This document shows positions 5,236 to 8,090 of a stretch of 8,090 bases of DNA, piece by piece (positions within the stretch are counted from its first letter, which is position 1; every line of letters starts with the position of its first letter). The notes under the pieces are model-generated. The model ran no database searches and was not told the DNA's origin. It was given only the letters and a program-made list of their open reading frames with translations. A program made the position numbers and the translations under genes. The stretch is taken from positions 1-8,090 of the forward strand of contig PFNU01000130.1 in assembly GCA_002792135.1 (NCBI GenBank). Direction: 5' to 3'. This DNA comes from a bacterium (Candidatus Torokbacteria) CG_4_10_14_0_2_um_filter_35_8 (GTDB lineage Bacteria; Patescibacteriota; GCA-2792135).

Positions 5236-5877
5236 ATGGAGATTTCTTATTTAGGTCATTCAAGCTTTCTAATTAAGACTCTACAAGCAACAATTGTAAC
5301 AGATCCTTTTAATGAGAGTATTGGGATTAAACCTAAAGAAGTTACAGCAGATATAGTTACTATCTCTCATCATCATTTTGATCATGATAACCTAGGGATA
5401 GTAAAAGGTGATCCTGTAGTAATTGATGGTCCAGGAGAATATGATCTAAAAGGAGTAGAGATTTATGGGGTTCCTTCTTTCCACGACAAGAGCAAAGGGA
5501 GCGAGAGAGGAGGCAACACTATCTTTGTTGTAGAGAGTGAGGAGATAAGACTCTGTCATCTTGGAGACTTAGGGCTTGTTCTTTCAGAAGGAGAAATAGA
5601 AAAGCTAGGAGAAATAGATATTCTTTTTACTCCTATTGGTGGAAAGTACACCATTGATTCTGACGAGGCAGTAAAACTTATAAGTCTTATTGAACCTAAT
5701 ATTGTTATTCCAATGCATTACAAAACCGAGGGAATTAATCTTGATATTGATACCATAGAAGATTTTGTTGAAGAGATGGGTATTAAAGATAAGAAGCCAA
5801 AAGATAAACTTGTAGTGAAAAAAGGAGGATTTAACGAAGAAGAGACAGAGGCGGTTGTTTTGAAAGTTCAAAATTAA
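5236..5877 (+). CDS. MBL-fold metal-dependent hydrolase, UlaG-like
   Basis: This is a 213-residue metallo-beta-lactamase-fold protein. The N-terminus MEISYLGHSSFLI is typical of the UlaG/UPF0173-like branch. The metal-binding signature HHHFDHDN (45-52) supplies H45, H47, D49 and H50. H108 and D111 in HLGD, and H161 in MHYK, complete a two-metal site, so the enzyme looks intact. Homologues include L-ascorbate-6-phosphate lactonase and putative phosphodiesterases; nothing around it points to ascorbate use, so the substrate is unknown. There is no signal peptide or membrane segment, so it is probably cytoplasmic. It is the first of three co-oriented genes leading into gyrA, with 69 bp to the next. 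No SD motif precedes the ATG. The last codons (VQN, stop) fall in ATTCAAAATT-type repeat. Confidence 0.9.
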   Translation: MEISYLGHSSFLIKTLQATIVTDPFNESIGIKPKEVTADIVTISHHHFDHDNLGIVKGDPVVIDGPGEYDLKGVEIYGVPSFHDKSKGSERGGNTIFVVESEEIRLCHLGDLGLVLSEGEIEKLGEIDILFTPIGGKYTIDSDEAVKLISLIEPNIVIPMHYKTEGINLDIDTIEDFVEEMGIKDKKPKDKLVVKKGGFNEEETEAVVLKVQN

Positions 5878-5940
5878 AAGTTAAAAAATTAAAAATAAGA
5901 ATTGTAAGTTCTTACTTCTTTATCTTTACTTTTTTAATTT
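5867..5940. repeat. AT-rich repeat and imperfect inverted repeat between MBL and membrane genes
   Basis: It begins inside the MBL gene with the 16-mer shared with 158-173. The AT-rich run to 5901 is roughly repeated in reverse complement at 5909-5940. At the centre TAAGAA (5896-5901) pairs with TTCTTA (5909-5914) around a 7-base loop, with a pyrimidine-rich tail. It could be a weak terminator or attenuator, but equally just one of the repeats found in the other gaps. Confidence 0.4.
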
Positions 5941-5946
5941 TCTTTT

Positions 5947-6723
5947 GTGCCTGCAAAGAGTAAAAACCTAAAAAATAAAAGTGAAGATTTTATTAAAAAA
6001 CTTCAGAGTCTCCCTGAGGCGCAAAGGAAGAGAGTTTTGTACTTTGCCATATCAGGAATAATGGTTACTATTATCGCGATTTGGTTTTGGACTCTCCCTG
6101 GTAATTTAGGCAAGATTGGAGGAAAAAAGGAGGCAGAAGGTAAGGGTTTTTTTGGAGAACTAAAAGAAATTAAAGAGGGTTTTGTATCTAAGTTAAGCGA
6201 GAGCAGAGACAGTAGTACGGATTTTAAAGAAATGTTAGACGATCAAGGCAGTAATAAAAAAGAGGAAGACAGAGGCGAGCCTTATGTTTCTTGGAAAGAA
6301 GAAGAGAAAAAAATATCTAGTGTGATTGCCCAAAGCGAGATTGAATCTAATTTATCATTAAGCCAGTCTAAAGCCCAGGAGAGTGTTACTGTTAAAATAG
6401 ACAGAGTTGAAGTATCAGCTAATAAGACTTATGTTTACTTATATATTACAAACGAAAGTCACGAGAGATTAACCTTGCGTAAGAAAGACAATGTTATTTT
6501 AATGCAAGAAGGAAAAAGTCTTCCTGAAATTATTTTTGACGAAAAGACTGCCCCAAAAGAATACATTGTTCCTGATCAAATATCACCAGAAAAAAAACAG
6601 GCTGGTGTTATGGGCTTTAGAGGAAAAGTCGATCTTCTTAAACCTTTTAGGTTGGAGTTTAGAGGAATTCATTATGGTTGCGTAGAATGTTCAAGGCAGA
6701 ACTTTGTGCTAGAGATAAGTTGA
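5947..6723 (+). CDS. hypothetical one-pass membrane protein with extracytoplasmic domain
   Basis: This is a 258-residue protein of unknown function. A basic N-terminal stretch of about 29 residues (K/R-rich) precedes one transmembrane segment at about 30-48 (VLYFAISGIMVTIIAIWFW), which predicts an inside N-terminus and an outside C-terminus. Residues about 60-145 are charged and of low complexity, likely a flexible stalk. Residues about 146-258 look beta-rich (VTVKIDRVEVSANKTYVYLY) and may form a small immunoglobulin-like domain of the DUF4352/FxLYD kind; this is a guess from pattern only. CVEC (245-248) near the end could be a disulfide or metal pair. The start is GTG at 5947, chosen because the next in-frame Met lies inside the membrane segment. 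No SD motif precedes it; the leader is pyrimidine-rich. It sits between the MBL gene and gyrA on the same strand. Confidence 0.75.
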   Translation: MPAKSKNLKNKSEDFIKKLQSLPEAQRKRVLYFAISGIMVTIIAIWFWTLPGNLGKIGGKKEAEGKGFFGELKEIKEGFVSKLSESRDSSTDFKEMLDDQGSNKKEEDRGEPYVSWKEEEKKISSVIAQSEIESNLSLSQSKAQESVTVKIDRVEVSANKTYVYLYITNESHERLTLRKKDNVILMQEGKSLPEIIFDEKTAPKEYIVPDQISPEKKQAGVMGFRGKVDLLKPFRLEFRGIHYGCVECSRQNFVLEIS

Positions 6724-6727
6724 TGGG

Positions 6728-6833
6728 TTAGGAATTAGCTTGTAGTCCGCAGCGGATTATCTTTTTAGATTTTAATCCTGCAAGGACATACTACACGCAC
6801 TAAGCGTTGTAATACGTACAAGCTAATTCCTAA
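6728..6833. repeat. 17-bp perfect inverted repeat enclosing two hairpins (possible three-way junction)
   Basis: Bases 6728-6744 (TTAGGAATTAGCTTGTA) are the exact reverse complement of 6817-6833. Inside, 6745-6787 folds by GTCC/GGAC and GGATTA/TAATCC around a 5x5 internal loop, and 6789-6814 folds by ACGC/GCGT and outer pairs with a bulge and a mismatch. Almost all bases are used, giving a compact three-way junction. The left arm starts four bases after the stop at 6723, and a run of five T (6835-6839) follows the right arm, so it may end upstream transcripts. Its arms belong to the TTAGG-type repeats. Confidence 0.6.
6746..6756. repeat. short palindromic module TCCGC-A-GCGGA, copy 5
   Basis: This is an 11-base near-perfect palindrome with the same ends as the modules at 3420-3645. 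It lies inside the left half of the first hairpin of the 6728-6833 structure, directly after the outer arm. Confidence 0.45.
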
Positions 6834-6872
6834 ATTTTTGATTCCTAATTCTTTCAGTCATAGGCTGATCTG

Positions 6873-6901
6873 CCGCGGAACGTTCTATGTCCCGTGGCGG
6901 A
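6873..6901. repeat. palindromic module TCCGCC...GCGG, copy 6
   Basis: On the minus strand it reads TCCGCCACGGGACATAG followed by AACGTTCCGCGG, a diverged inverted copy of 3420-3452. It lies 35 bases before the gyrA start codon and would be in the gyrA leader if transcription starts upstream. Bases 6902-6935 are AT-rich without a clear promoter or SD. Confidence 0.6.
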
Positions 6902-6935
6902 AATTCTTTTTTTAATATTAATAAGACATTACTGA

Positions 6936-8090
6936 ATGAGCAAGATAATCGAAAACAGAAACCAAGGAGTCTTAGGAGGTATTGATAGAATCAAAAAGAC
7001 ATTTATTTCCCAAGAAATGGAAGAGTCATACCTAGATTACTCTATGACTGTAATTGTACAAAGAGCCCTTCCTGATGTAAGAGATGGCTTGAAGCCTGTA
7101 CAGAGGCGTATTTTATATGCTATGCATAATTTGGGACTAAATTTCAATGCTAGGTTTAGAAAATCAGCAACTATTGTCGGAGAGGTTTTGGGCAAATATC
7201 ATCCTCATGGGGACATTCCAGTGTATGATGCTTTGGTGCATTTAGCACAGGATTTTAAACTTCGTTATCCATTAATTGCAAGTCAAGGAAATTTTGGTTC
7301 CATGGACGGAGATGAACCTGCTGCTATGCGTTATACTGAGACGAAGCTTTCTAAAATCGCATCAAGCGTACTTGTTGATATTGAAAAAGACACAGTTGAT
7401 TTTATGCCGAATTTTGATAGCACCCAGAAGGAACCTAAGGTTTTACCATCGACCCTTCCCAATCTTTTAGTAAATGGCACTATGGGAATTGCTGTTGGAA
7501 TGGCGACAAATATTCCTCCTCATAACATTTCTGAAATTTGCGATGCTGTAGTTTCTCTTATTGATAATCCTGATGCTACTTGCGAAGATCTTTTAGAATA
7601 TGTAAAAGGACCTGACTTTCCTACCGGAGGAATAATTTATAATTTTAAAGATATTAAGCAAGTCTATGCTACAGGCAGAGGAGGAATAACCACCCGAGCA
7701 AAAGCAGAGATTATAGAAAATAGAAAAGGAATGTTTCAAATTATAGTCCACGAAATTCCTTTTCAGGTAAATAAAGCAAGTTTAATTGAGAAAGTTGCCC
7801 AGCTTCATAAAGAGAAGAGAATTTCTGGCATTAAAGATATCAGAGATGAGTCTAACAAGGAAGGCGTAAGAATAGTAATTGATTTAAGAAAAAATGCATT
7901 TCCTAAAAAAGTATTAAATAAACTTTTTTCTCTAACCGAGCTTCAGACTAAGTTTCATGTTAATATGACTGCTCTAGTTTCTGGTATAGAGCCAAGAGTA
8001 TTGAATTTGAAAGTGGTTTTGGAAGAATACCTAAAACACAGGAATGAAGTTATTATCAGAAGAACAAAGTTTGAGTTAGAAAGAGCCAAA
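6936..8090 (+). CDS. gyrA: DNA gyrase subunit A, 5' part (runs off the window)
   Basis: This is the breakage-reunion subunit of DNA gyrase, which with GyrB introduces negative supercoils using ATP. The 385 codons present have no internal stop and continue past 8090. The N-terminal winged-helix region carries the usual core: YSMTVIVQRALPDVRDGLKPVQRRILYAM at about 35-63 and GKYHPHGD (86-93), with the catalytic tyrosine Y133 in AAMRYTE. The tower-domain region follows. Positions matching E. coli Ser83 and Ala84 are Ile94 and Pro95; Asp98 matches Asp87. An in-frame TGA directly before the ATG at 6936 fixes it as the first possible start; no SD motif is present. The C-terminal domain with the GyrA box is outside the window, so ParC cannot be formally excluded, although the N-terminus fits GyrA. 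Confidence 0.96.
   Translation, partial: MSKIIENRNQGVLGGIDRIKKTFISQEMEESYLDYSMTVIVQRALPDVRDGLKPVQRRILYAMHNLGLNFNARFRKSATIVGEVLGKYHPHGDIPVYDALVHLAQDFKLRYPLIASQGNFGSMDGDEPAAMRYTETKLSKIASSVLVDIEKDTVDFMPNFDSTQKEPKVLPSTLPNLLVNGTMGIAVGMATNIPPHNISEICDAVVSLIDNPDATCEDLLEYVKGPDFPTGGIIYNFKDIKQVYATGRGGITTRAKAEIIENRKGMFQIIVHEIPFQVNKASLIEKVAQLHKEKRISGIKDIRDESNKEGVRIVIDLRKNAFPKKVLNKLFSLTELQTKFHVNMTALVSGIEPRVLNLKVVLEEYLKHRNEVIIRRTKFELERAK

Noticed and set aside
7276..7470. A 64-codon frame inside gyrA in another frame.
   Set aside because: It overlaps the conserved catalytic region of gyrA and has no start context or family match.

Overview
The window looks like a piece of an AT-rich genome from the Candidate Phyla Radiation (Patescibacteria). 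This is inferred from a combination of features: a four-domain S1 protein, a polytopic membrane protein of a type common in that group, an MBL-fold hydrolase and a one-pass membrane protein placed just before gyrA, no recognisable Shine-Dalgarno motif before any of the six protein starts, and intergenic gaps packed with short dispersed repeats. No single gene proves the placement.

Layout. Bases 1-60 are strongly GC-rich and hold a perfect 12-bp hairpin of unknown role. A minus-strand tRNA gene (73-144) follows; its anticodon is UAU, so it should be an isoleucine tRNA for AUA codons, an unusual choice in bacteria. Three minus-strand genes follow: a multi-pass membrane protein (252-1160), the membrane protease FtsH (1331-3199, with a promoter at 3267-3295) and ribosomal protein S1 (3739-4932, best start at 4932, promoter at 5015-5042). 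A divergent intergenic region (4933-5235) separates these from three plus-strand genes: an UlaG-like MBL-fold hydrolase (5236-5877), a one-pass membrane protein of unknown function (5947-6723) and the first 385 codons of gyrA (6936 to the window end).

How the genes work together. They are housekeeping functions: AUA decoding, membrane protein quality control (FtsH), translation initiation (S1) and DNA supercoiling (GyrA). S1 may matter more than usual here, because none of the six starts has an SD motif and AU-rich leaders are what S1 is known to bind.

The most unusual content is between the genes. Nearly every gap carries one or more of five repeat types: TTAGG/CCTAA-rich runs, AT-rich ATTCAAAATT-type runs, runs of the AAGCACCA/AAATACCA kind, a GTCATYCTGA...GAAGRATCTCA element, and small palindromes bounded by TCCGC and GCGGA. 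The small palindromes sit inside other repeats as if inserted there. The repeats run into gene ends: the stop codons of ftsH, S1 and the MBL gene all lie within repeat sequence. Between the unknown membrane gene and gyrA, a perfect 17-bp inverted repeat encloses two hairpins and could fold as a three-way junction. I see no CRISPR array, transposase, phage gene or clear defence system.
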